A stretch of 64,000 bases of DNA from CBDCHC01 sp965277055 (GTDB lineage Bacteria > Pseudomonadota > Gammaproteobacteria > PS1 > Pseudothioglobaceae). Positions 17,160 to 24,933 of this stretch are shown here, in pieces. Below the pieces are notes generated by a model. That model ran no database searches, was not told the DNA's origin, and worked only from the letters and a program-made list of their open reading frames with translations. How positions within the stretch are numbered: position 1 is the first letter of the stretch; each line of letters begins with the position of its first letter. A program made the translations under genes and the position numbers. The stretch spans positions 1,240,001 to 1,304,000 of the forward strand of contig OZ255703.1 in assembly GCA_965277055.1 (NCBI GenBank). Reading direction: 5' to 3'.

Positions 17160-17284
17160 CCCCAGAAGAAAAAAAAGAAACACTTGAGTTTGCTAAAGAG
17201 TCCTCAAATTTCATTGCCAAGATGTATTCGTTAATTGCCCTAGGCATTGCGATTCCCTTTGTAATTGTTTGGTTGACACAATAA
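17156..17284 (+). CDS. Small one-helix membrane protein
   Basis: A 42-residue reading frame whose ATG overlaps the previous stop by four bases. An acidic/basic head (MTPEEKKETLEFAKESS) leads into one membrane helix (MYSLIALGIAIPFVIVWLT). The clear amphipathic-to-membrane layout and coupling to the upstream gene argue for a real small gene. It has no recognisable family. It ends 13 bases before a long perfect inverted repeat that separates it from the convergent hisH. Confidence 0.6.
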   Translation: MTPEEKKETLEFAKESSNFIAKMYSLIALGIAIPFVIVWLTQ

Positions 17285-17297
17285 TAACCACAAAATA

Positions 17298-17361
17298 ATT
17301 TATGCTAAATTTGCATAAATTCTCTTTGATAGTCGCTCAATTATGCAAATTTAGCATAAAT
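17298..17361. repeat. Perfect 21-bp inverted repeat between convergent genes
   Basis: Arm 17298-17318 (ATTTATGCTAAATTTGCATA...) is the exact reverse complement of arm 17341-17361, separated by a 22-base loop. Each arm is also partly self-complementary (TTATGC...GCATAA). It lies between the 42-residue membrane protein gene and convergent hisH, so a bidirectional terminator is likely, although no long T-run follows. A protein-binding site is the alternative. Confidence 0.7.
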
Positions 17362-17402
17362 AGTTGAGTTTTACTTAGGTGATGCTAGGCGTTGATAGCA
17401 CC

Positions 17403-18020
17403 TTATGGTTGCCAATGTATGAAGTTTTGTAAGAGTTGGAGTCCATTATCACCTGATTTTTCTGGGTGAAATTGCACAGCAAAGATATTGTCCTTAGCAA
17501 TGCTACAACAAAACTCACTCCCATACTCACTGGTGCCACTAATCAGCTGAGTATTGGTAGGATGCACAATATAACTATGCACACTATAGAAGTAACTTTG
17601 ATTAGGTATGTTATGCCATAAGGGATGATCTTGTGTTTGCGAAACAGTGTTCCAGCCCATATGAGGAATTTTATATTCAACTGAGAGTGGTTGTATTTTG
17701 CGTACATTTCCAGAGATGATACCAAGCCCTGTAGAGTCTTGTTCTTCACTTTTATCAAACAAGAGTTGCAAACCTAAGCAAATGCCTAAAAATGGTTTTT
17801 CATGTGCTGCTTTGGTGATGCTTGTTATCAGGTTACGCTCACGAAGATTGGTCATACATGAGCCCATAGCTCCTTGCCCGGGGAAGACTATTTTGTCTGC
17901 ATTAGCAATATCACTAGAATTACTGGTATGACTAATATGCGCATCAGGTGCAACATGTTCTAGTGCTTTTTGTACACTGTGAATATTGCCACTATCATAG
18001 TCGATAATTGCGATGTGCAT
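17403..18020 (-). CDS. hisH: Imidazole glycerol phosphate synthase glutaminase subunit HisH
   Basis: 205 residues of class I glutamine amidotransferase: IAIIDYDSGNIHSV start, the oxyanion strand FPGQGAMGSC, the nucleophile Cys in LGICLGLQLLF (about residue 80) and the catalytic His/Glu in FAVQFHPEKSG. HisH supplies ammonia to HisF for imidazole glycerol phosphate and AICAR formation. hisF is not in the window. It follows hisB after 2 bases on the minus strand, giving an asd-hisB-hisH transcript. Confidence 0.95.
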   Translation of the reverse strand: MHIAIIDYDSGNIHSVQKALEHVAPDAHISHTSNSSDIANADKIVFPGQGAMGSCMTNLRERNLITSITKAAHEKPFLGICLGLQLLFDKSEEQDSTGLGIISGNVRKIQPLSVEYKIPHMGWNTVSQTQDHPLWHNIPNQSYFYSVHSYIVHPTNTQLISGTSEYGSEFCCSIAKDNIFAVQFHPEKSGDNGLQLLQNFIHWQP

Positions 18021-18022
18021 TC

Positions 18023-18604
18023 CTAGAGCACACCCTTTGACGACGGGGTAGCATCACCCATACGCTCATCAATAGTGAGGGCACTTCGAAGGCTTCTAGC
18101 AAATGCCTTAAAGGTACTTTCCGCTTGGTGGTGTGCATTTACCCCTTTGAGGTTATCAATATGGATAGTAATGAGTGCATTATTCGCTACAGCTTGGAAA
18201 AATTCACGTATGAGTTCTACATCAAACTTACCAATGTTCATCCGTGTCCATGGGATGTTAAACATGAGCGTTGGTCTACCAGAGAGATCAATCACTACGC
18301 GTGAGAGTGCTTCATCAAGTGGCGCATAAAATGAACCAAAACGAGTGAGTCCTTTTTTATCTCCCATTGCATCCCTTAGTGCTAAGCCTAAGCAAATACC
18401 AATATCTTCTACGCTGTGATGGTCGTCAATATGGGTATCACCATCACACGAGATTGTTATATCCATTAAACCATGTTTGGCAAGTTGCTCCAACATGTGG
18501 TCTAAAAATGGCACACCAGTGTTAATATCGCTTTGACCAGTACCATAGACTTCTAGCGAAAGAGAGATGGTAGTTTCTTTGGTTTCTCGGGTTATTGTGA
18601 CCAT
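18023..18604 (-). CDS. hisB: Imidazoleglycerol-phosphate dehydratase HisB
   Basis: 193 residues, the monofunctional IGPD without the N-terminal phosphatase domain of enterobacterial HisB. Metal-binding motifs are present: GVPFLDHML, DDHHSVED (about residue 65-72) and AHHQAESTFKA (about residue 160). It converts imidazole glycerol phosphate to imidazole acetol phosphate. It lies 15 bases downstream of asd and 2 bases upstream of hisH. The position of hisB before hisH agrees with common his operons, but hisA is on the opposite strand elsewhere. Confidence 0.95.
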   Translation of the reverse strand: MVTITRETKETTISLSLEVYGTGQSDINTGVPFLDHMLEQLAKHGLMDITISCDGDTHIDDHHSVEDIGICLGLALRDAMGDKKGLTRFGSFYAPLDEALSRVVIDLSGRPTLMFNIPWTRMNIGKFDVELIREFFQAVANNALITIHIDNLKGVNAHHQAESTFKAFARSLRSALTIDERMGDATPSSKGVL

Positions 18605-18619
18605 ATTAGATAATGTATG

Positions 18620-19642
18620 TTAGATATATTTATCAATCAAAATTTCGGCAATTTGTACGGTATTCAGCGCTGCACCTTTACGAATATTATCTCCTACTAC
18701 CCAGAGGTTGAGCCCAAGGTCATGACTAATATCTTCACGAATGCGACTCACAAATACTTCATCATTAGTTGCTGAGTCAGTAAACGGGGTTGCATAGCCT
18801 CCATCGCTTCTAGTGTCTATCACTTTTACTCCAGGGGCAGATTCCAACAGGGCAGTTGCTTCCCCAGCAGTAATTTTTTCTTTAGTTTCAATGTGTACTG
18901 CTTCAGAGTGACCATACACCACTGGTACACGTACTGCAGTAGGGTTAACTACTATGTCACTATCACCAAATATTTTTTGAGTCTCCCAGACCATTTTCAT
19001 CTCTTCCTTGGTGTAGCCATTTTCTTGGAATACATCAATATGCGGGAGCACGTTAAAAGCAATTTGTTTAGGATAGACATTAGTTTCCACGCCTTGCCCA
19101 TTGAGTAAGTTCATAGTTTGGTTGGTGAGCTCGCTAATAGCACTTTTGCCAGAGCCAGATACTGCTTGATAGGTTGCTACATTGATGCGACTAATGCCTA
19201 CCTTATCTTTAATAGGTTTTAGGGCAACTAACATCTGAATAGTAGAGCAATTTGGGTTAGCGACGATGTATCTATTAGTGTACTCTGCTATTTTCTCAGC
19301 ATTTACTTCAGGTACTACTAGTGGAATATCTTCATCATATCTAAAGTGCGAAGTGTTATCTACGACTACGCATTTTGCACTTGCTGCTTTCGGGGCATAC
19401 TCTGCTGATACCGAGCCACCAGCGGAGAATAAGCCAATATCTGCTTTAGTGAAGTCAAATTCAGCAAGGTCTTCAATTATCCAGTTTTTACCCTGACAGG
19501 TGATGACATTTCCTGCACTACGACTAGAAGCAAGCGGATAAAGTGTATCAATAGGGAAGTTTCGTTCCTCTAAGATACTTAAGATAGTTTCACCAACAGC
19601 ACCAGTAGCACCTACTATTGCCACATTGTACGTTTTACGCAT
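18620..19642 (-). CDS. asd: Aspartate-semialdehyde dehydrogenase
   Basis: 340 residues. The N-terminal NADP-binding motif is VAIVGATGAVGETIL, the catalytic Cys is in VANPNCSTIQML (about residue 130), and the substrate-binding region has the SGSGKSA segment and the His in VYGHSEAVHI. It reduces aspartyl phosphate to aspartate semialdehyde for lysine/diaminopimelate, threonine and methionine synthesis. It is the first gene of the minus-strand asd-hisB-hisH group; the 107 bases before the next gene likely hold its promoter. Confidence 0.95.
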   Translation of the reverse strand: MRKTYNVAIVGATGAVGETILSILEERNFPIDTLYPLASSRSAGNVITCQGKNWIIEDLAEFDFTKADIGLFSAGGSVSAEYAPKAASAKCVVVDNTSHFRYDEDIPLVVPEVNAEKIAEYTNRYIVANPNCSTIQMLVALKPIKDKVGISRINVATYQAVSGSGKSAISELTNQTMNLLNGQGVETNVYPKQIAFNVLPHIDVFQENGYTKEEMKMVWETQKIFGDSDIVVNPTAVRVPVVYGHSEAVHIETKEKITAGEATALLESAPGVKVIDTRSDGGYATPFTDSATNDEVFVSRIREDISHDLGLNLWVVGDNIRKGAALNTVQIAEILIDKYI

Positions 19643-19749
19643 GTTATAATTAAGACAGTTATTAAAGATTTAATTTTACCAACTAATAATAATTAAATTA
19701 TTGTAGTTTTTGTCCAATTCTGTTTCCTTAGATATTTTCAATATAAAAA

Positions 19750-20214
19750 ATGAGATCAAATCATTCAAGTGATGTTACGTATTATAGTTTAGCCTTGCTC
19801 TTTGAGCGAAATCTTCTGCCTACGCAGGATTTGATTAATGTTGACGATAAATATTATGGAATTCATGGATTATGGCCACAAATTTCCCCCACGTCTTTTC
19901 CTCAAAATTGTTGCGAGGACTGTGTATTTGATGAGGGGGCGATACAACCTATCATAACAGATTTGCATACTTATTGGCATTCTAATAGTAGAAAGGATAT
20001 TTTATTTTGGGAGCATGAATGGAGCAAACATGGAACATGTACGAATCCACTTTTGTCTGAAATTATGTACTTTAGCAAAACTATTCAACTTTACCGTGAA
20101 ATAAAAGAAAAATATGATGCTCAAATGCTCGATTTAGAGCAATATGCTCACCCTAAAGGGTATCGACTCCCATTTGATTTGAATTTCAAATTATTAACAA
20201 AGCCTGTGCAGTAA
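19750..20214 (+). CDS. Ribonuclease T2 family protein without signal peptide
   Basis: 154 residues. Both catalytic segments of RNase T2 are intact: CAS I GIHGLWPQ (about residue 37) and CAS II FWEHEWSKHGTC (about residue 96), so the active-site His and Glu are present, as are paired Cys (NCCEDC). The N-terminal VTYYSLALLFE matches the first core strand. Family proteins are normally secreted through a signal peptide, but here none exists: the in-frame codon one position before the Lys preceding the ATG is a TAA stop. The C-terminal part is shorter than usual. It may be a cytoplasmic RNase, or a gene whose leader was lost. Confidence 0.8.
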   Translation: MRSNHSSDVTYYSLALLFERNLLPTQDLINVDDKYYGIHGLWPQISPTSFPQNCCEDCVFDEGAIQPIITDLHTYWHSNSRKDILFWEHEWSKHGTCTNPLLSEIMYFSKTIQLYREIKEKYDAQMLDLEQYAHPKGYRLPFDLNFKLLTKPVQ

Positions 20215-20240
20215 TTACCTATAAATTAAATACATAAGCA

Positions 20241-20978
20241 TTATACTGGGTTATGTATATTAATAAACTGGTGATCGATATTAAATTTGTTGGCTATATG
20301 TTCACCTACTGCTTGTACCCCATAGCACTCAGTTGCATGATGCCCAGCAGCGATATAGAGCATATTATTCTCAGTGGCAATTGCAGGGGTTTGCTCACTC
20401 ACTTCACCACTTAGGTAAGCATCTACTCTCAAATCAAGGACTTTAGTGAGGTAATTTTGCGCTCCACCAGTGCAAAATGCAATAGACTTAATGTAGTCTT
20501 TATTACCATATAACTGCGGGGTACGCTGGAGGTTTTGGGCGATGAGTTCGCTAAATTCTGTAGCAGTCATATTTACTTCTCCCCGCCAAATAATCGGGTC
20601 ATCAGTTGGTGTTGGGTGTTTAATATCAAGTATCTGTGCGAGTTGGATATTATTCCCTAACGTAGGATGAGCATCTAGGGGGAGATGATAGGCAAATAGG
20701 CTCATATCACTTAATAAAATTGATTTAATGCGGTTGTGTTTATACCCCGTGATTTGTGGGGGTTCATTTTTCCAGAAAAACCCATGATGTACTAATATTG
20801 CATCAGCATCACAAGCAATTGCTTGGGCAATAAATGCTTGGTTGGCACTTACTCCTGTAATAATTTTTTGAATTTCTTGTTTGCCCTGAATTTGCAAGCC
20901 ATTGGGGCAATAATCTTGAAAGTTTTCTGGTAGTAAAAGTTCTTTGAGGTAGTCGTCTAGTTGTGTTCTGGTGAGCAT
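20241..20978 (-). CDS. Nif3-like dinuclear metal-centre protein (YbgI)
   Basis: 245 residues of Nif3/YbgI (GTP cyclohydrolase I type 2-like) fold. Metal ligands are in ILVHHGFFWKNEP, AYHLPLDAHPTLGNN and the C-terminal AAGHHATECYG. The start matches the family (LDDYLKELLLPENFQDYCPNGLQIQG). The protein forms a hexameric toroid with two metals per subunit; its enzymatic role is unsettled. It has no close operon partner: phoX is upstream on the same strand beyond a terminator. Confidence 0.9.
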   Translation of the reverse strand: MLTRTQLDDYLKELLLPENFQDYCPNGLQIQGKQEIQKIITGVSANQAFIAQAIACDADAILVHHGFFWKNEPPQITGYKHNRIKSILLSDMSLFAYHLPLDAHPTLGNNIQLAQILDIKHPTPTDDPIIWRGEVNMTATEFSELIAQNLQRTPQLYGNKDYIKSIAFCTGGAQNYLTKVLDLRVDAYLSGEVSEQTPAIATENNMLYIAAGHHATECYGVQAVGEHIANKFNIDHQFINIHNPV

Positions 20979-21087
20979 AAGTTGTGTACGCAGTGAATGA
21001 AATCATTGCCCCGTTGGGCAAAGTTATTATACATCTCAAAGCTCGTACATAGAGATGATTGTAGTACGATATTTAATTATGGAATAT

Positions 21088-21114
21088 AAAAAGGCTGGAT
21101 AATCCAGCCTTTTT
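21088..21114 (-). terminator. Rho-independent terminator downstream of phoX
   Basis: A near-perfect palindrome (AAAAAGGCTGGAT / ATCCAGCCTTTTT around one A) lies 20 bases past the phoX stop. Read on the minus strand it forms a GC-rich hairpin followed by a T-run. It could act in both directions. Confidence 0.85.
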
Positions 21115-21133
21115 ATACTAATGGTGGGACTAA

Positions 21134-22972
21134 CTATACAATCTCTTCATTATCATCACGACTAATAGCCACAATGCTTGAACGTGGAGTGGTGCCTGGA
21201 CCACCTGGGAATGTTGAATCACCTTTTTCGCCAGGGTGTTGCACACCAATAAACATGGTTTTCTTATCTGCACTCCAAGTGAGACCAGTAATCTCACACT
21301 CTTTAGGACCTACTAAGAAGCGTTTGATTTCACCAGTATTTGTATCACCTAGCAACATTTGGTTATTACCCATACCTTCAAATTTATCTTTGTTTGAGTA
21401 TTTACCATCCGTTTGAATCCATAAGCCACCTTTGGTGTCAAACTTGATGCCATCAGGAGAGTTAAACATATTCTTAGCTGTTATATTGCTAGATCCTTTG
21501 TTTAAGCCTTCTTGATTCGTTGGATTACCTGCTAAGACAAATAAATTCCAACTAAAGTCAGTTGCAGTATGGTCTGCACCTTTTGGCATCCAGCGAACGA
21601 TTTGACCATATCTGTTGTCTTTTCTTGGGTTGACTTGGTTCACTGGAGTAGCATCACCACCTGCATTTGGTTTTTTGCCACGGTTTTTGTTATTCGTAAG
21701 AGCACAATACACCTCTGCTTTTTCAGGATGTGCTGCCACCCATTCTGGACGGTCCATAGTAGTTGCATTTACTTTTGATGCTGCCATACGAGTATGGATG
21801 CAGATTTCTGGTTTTGACATACCTGTTGATTGCTCTGTAAGGGCAATCCAGGTTCCTGAACCATCATCATTGAATTTCGCCACATATAAGTCACCATCTT
21901 CTAATAAATTAGAGTTATCACCAGCTTCACTATACGTGCCTTTAGAGATAAATTTATAAATATATTCACCTCTTTCATCATCACCTAAATATACTACAAC
22001 CTTACCATTATCTGCTACTACTACTTCTGCATTTTCATGCTTGAAGCGTCCAAGAGCTGTGCGTTTTTTCGGAGTGTAATCTGGGTTAAGTGGGTCAATT
22101 TCTACGATATAACCAGCGCGGTTTGGCTCATTTGGCTCTTTGGCAATATCAAAACGCTCATCATATTTGCCCCATGCATAACCCCAATCTTTGGTTTTAA
22201 TGCCGTAACGTTTAAATTCTGGGCTAATTTCAATATTTTCATCACTACTTGAGAAATAACCATTAAAGTTTTCTTCACATGCAAGATATGTGCCCCATGG
22301 TGTTTTGCCATTACCGCAGTTGTTCCAAGTACCAAGGGATTTAGTTCCAAGTGGGTCGGCACTTGTTTTTAATAAATCGTGCCCACGTGCTGGACCTGTA
22401 AGTTCCATTGGGCTATCTGCTGTGATTTTACGATTGTATTTTGAATCTTTAACAATAGACCATTTACCATCTTTGTTTTTAAGCTCCATAATGCTTACAC
22501 CGTGTGCGTTCTTACCTTTTTGTGCATCATCAGCATTTTCAGGTAATTTTGTTGCACGATTTTGATACATAATGCTACGGTTGGTATATTCGTTATTTAC
22601 TGCAATAATGGTTTTATCGCCATCCATAAACACATCCATACCATCATTGTTGTCACCAAATGATAATGCTTGACTGGCAGCATCACCAGATGTTTCATGG
22701 TTAAACCAAGTACCATTTGACCACATAGGCTCACCCCAACTGGCGACGACATGCCAATTAAAACCTTTAGGTATGGTAATCGTATCTAGCCCGTTGGCTG
22801 CCACAGGAGTAAAGCTAAGTGTATTTGACTTATTCCAGAAGCTAGCAACTGCTGTTGACAGAGGAGAGGCAGCAACAAAAGCACCTGCGCCAAACACCAC
22901 AGATGACTTTAAGAAGCCACGACGAGAAATGTTATTTTCTACAACATTATCAAAATCAATATTATCACTCAT
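21134..22972 (-). CDS. phoX: PhoX family phosphatase (TAT-exported)
   Basis: 612 residues. The twin-arginine signal is SRRGFLKSSVVFGAGAFVAA (about residues 16-36). The PhoX/DUF839 beta-propeller follows: GFNWHVVASWGEPMW, TPWGTYLACEENFNGYF with the cofactor-binding Cys, RTALGRFKHENAEVVV and FIGVQHPGEKGDS at the C-terminus. PhoX is a Ca/Fe alkaline phosphatase that releases phosphate from organic esters in the periplasm, common in marine bacteria. It is monocistronic, ending at a strong terminator. No Pho box was identified in the 81 bases upstream. Confidence 0.9.
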   Translation of the reverse strand: MSDNIDFDNVVENNISRRGFLKSSVVFGAGAFVAASPLSTAVASFWNKSNTLSFTPVAANGLDTITIPKGFNWHVVASWGEPMWSNGTWFNHETSGDAASQALSFGDNNDGMDVFMDGDKTIIAVNNEYTNRSIMYQNRATKLPENADDAQKGKNAHGVSIMELKNKDGKWSIVKDSKYNRKITADSPMELTGPARGHDLLKTSADPLGTKSLGTWNNCGNGKTPWGTYLACEENFNGYFSSSDENIEISPEFKRYGIKTKDWGYAWGKYDERFDIAKEPNEPNRAGYIVEIDPLNPDYTPKKRTALGRFKHENAEVVVADNGKVVVYLGDDERGEYIYKFISKGTYSEAGDNSNLLEDGDLYVAKFNDDGSGTWIALTEQSTGMSKPEICIHTRMAASKVNATTMDRPEWVAAHPEKAEVYCALTNNKNRGKKPNAGGDATPVNQVNPRKDNRYGQIVRWMPKGADHTATDFSWNLFVLAGNPTNQEGLNKGSSNITAKNMFNSPDGIKFDTKGGLWIQTDGKYSNKDKFEGMGNNQMLLGDTNTGEIKRFLVGPKECEITGLTWSADKKTMFIGVQHPGEKGDSTFPGGPGTTPRSSIVAISRDDNEEIV

Positions 22973-23053
22973 AATTATAATTGAGGGGTTAAAAATTCAG
23001 ATTATAATTGTTAGTTGTTACAAAAATATTACAAATTAGTAAATATATATATA

Positions 23054-24262
23054 TTATTGATTTATAACAATTTGTTTAAAGTTATTCCCACGCTCTGCAA
23101 AGTTGTTATAAGCATCAAAACTTGCACATGCAGCAGAGAATAATACTACTTCATTGGCATGCTGTTTGGCATAGCGCACTGCTGCTTGCATATTGGCTAC
23201 ACGATGTTTAGCACAGCTAAGATGAGGATAAAATAATGTGGTACTTTCACCTAATAAAATGACTTGAGATACTCGCTGATTAATGCAGGTAAATAGTGGA
23301 GTATAGTCCTCATTTTTTGGTGCTCCTCCGAGTATCAATGTGATATTTTGATATTTTTCCTTCATTGCAGCTATTGCAGTGATGGTTGCTTGTGCATTGG
23401 TTGCTTTGGAGTCATTATAAAAATCAATACCATTTATTGTTGTGACAAATTCTATGCGGTGGGGTAGCCCTTTGTACATGGCTATAGCAGTGGTTATATC
23501 CTCTCTGTCTATCCCGTATTCATAAGCAATGGTCAATGCAGCACTGATATTTTCTTGGTTATGCGCTCCAATCAAGTAAGGTGATGCTACTTGTTGTGGG
23601 ACAAATGACACCCCGCTGATGTGACTCGTGTAGTCATTCTTTGGGTTAATAATAGCAGTGTGACATAGGTCATAGATATGTAATTTTGAGCGAATATAGT
23701 TGTGAAAATCTGCATACCTATCAAGGTGATCTGGAGTAATATTAAGCACTACCGCATATTGTAAGTGCATATAATGGGTAATATCTAATTGATAACTAGA
23801 AAGCTCAATCACACATACTTCATGTGACTCTACTACCTCTAATATTGGCACGCCAATATTGCCACAAGCTACTGCTGATATTTTGCTGTGAGTGAATATA
23901 TGAGTCAGTAAATCAGTAGTAGTAGATTTACCATTGGTACCAGTAATACCAATATAGGTCTTTTCAGGATAATATAGATAGCACAGGTCTATATCACTGA
24001 GCACTGTAATACCGCGTGCGTGAGCCTTGGTGATAAGCGGATGAGAGAGCGGAATACCTGGACTTAAGATAATACTAGTGTAATTAGCTAGATTAATATC
24101 TTCCTCATTACCAAAATAGCAGGTAGTAGTACAAAGTTCAGGATGGTTTTTTTGAAGCGGTGGGTGTGTTCTCGTGTCAGCGAGATGAAAGGCGAGATGT
24201 TGTTTTGCTAAGAAACGAGTTACAGAACCCCCTGTGAGCCCACAACCAAAGACTAATATCAC
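23054..24262 (-). CDS. murD: UDP-N-acetylmuramoylalanine-D-glutamate ligase MurD
   Basis: 402 residues, somewhat shorter than the usual 430-450. The N-terminal Rossmann part has LVFGCGLTGGSV; the central ATPase has GITGTNGKSTTT (about residue 105) and ELSSYQLD; the C-terminal domain has HRIEFV and NDSKATN. It adds D-Glu to UDP-MurNAc-Ala in the cytoplasmic stage of peptidoglycan synthesis. No other mur genes are adjacent. It lies 11 bases after the M50 protease gene on the same strand. Confidence 0.92.
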   Translation of the reverse strand: MILVFGCGLTGGSVTRFLAKQHLAFHLADTRTHPPLQKNHPELCTTTCYFGNEEDINLANYTSIILSPGIPLSHPLITKAHARGITVLSDIDLCYLYYPEKTYIGITGTNGKSTTTDLLTHIFTHSKISAVACGNIGVPILEVVESHEVCVIELSSYQLDITHYMHLQYAVVLNITPDHLDRYADFHNYIRSKLHIYDLCHTAIINPKNDYTSHISGVSFVPQQVASPYLIGAHNQENISAALTIAYEYGIDREDITTAIAMYKGLPHRIEFVTTINGIDFYNDSKATNAQATITAIAAMKEKYQNITLILGGAPKNEDYTPLFTCINQRVSQVILLGESTTLFYPHLSCAKHRVANMQAAVRYAKQHANEVVLFSAACASFDAYNNFAERGNNFKQIVINQ

Positions 24263-24273
24263 CTAAAACTCAC

Positions 24274-24891
24274 CTAAAATCCAACCAATATTATAGACAA
24301 ACTACTCACAATAGGAGCAATCACCCACTCATAGCCACCAAGTAGCAAAAACCCTACTAAGATAAAGATACCATAGCCCTCTGTTTTTTGATATATAGTG
24401 GAAATATGTGGGGGTAAAAATTCATTAATAACTCTTCCTCCATCTAATGGTAAGAGTGGTAAAAGGTTAAATACCATGAGTATAAGATTAATACTGATTC
24501 CAATACTTGCCATGGTGATGAGTGGGTAAATGGTGGTTTTTCCAACAAATATCAGTACCACTGCCCAAAATATTGCCATTAAGAGGTTGGCGAGTGGACC
24601 TGCTAAAGCCACCAAAATAGTCCCTATTTTCTTATTACGTAGTGCATCAAAGTTTACTGGTACTGGTTTTGCCCAACCGAACACAAATCCAGAAGCAAAA
24701 TACATCACCATAGGTACTATAATAGTCCCCACTGGATCAATATGTTTAATCGGGTTTAGAGTAATTCTACCCATCATTTTGGCAGAGCCATCACCGTTTA
24801 ATAGGGCGACGTAGCCATGGGCTGCTTCATGTAGGGTAATGGCAAAAATAATAGGCACCGCCCAAATTATTAGAGTTTGAATTTCTGGCAT
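24274..24891 (-). CDS. Site-2-protease family (M50) membrane metalloprotease
   Basis: 205 residues with about five or six membrane helices. The zinc motif is in TLHEAAHGYVAL (HExxH, about residue 21) and the second metal ligand is in LLPLLPLDGGRV (NxxPxxxLDG-like) near residue 145. This is the short Rip/YwhC-like type without a PDZ domain. It cleaves within membranes; the substrate is unknown. It is the first gene of the pair with murD and is divergent from proS, 42 bases away. Confidence 0.88.
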   Translation of the reverse strand: MPEIQTLIIWAVPIIFAITLHEAAHGYVALLNGDGSAKMMGRITLNPIKHIDPVGTIIVPMVMYFASGFVFGWAKPVPVNFDALRNKKIGTILVALAGPLANLLMAIFWAVVLIFVGKTTIYPLITMASIGISINLILMVFNLLPLLPLDGGRVINEFLPPHISTIYQKTEGYGIFILVGFLLLGGYEWVIAPIVSSLSIILVGF

Positions 24892-24933
24892 TTGGTAAAA
24901 TCAATTGCTTATATACATAGTTTTACATTTTAT

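Noticed and set aside
20230..20258. Hairpin ATACATAA...TTATGTAT as a terminator between the RNase T2 and Nif3-like genes
   Set aside because: The stem is short and AT-only, and half of it lies inside the Nif3-like coding region.
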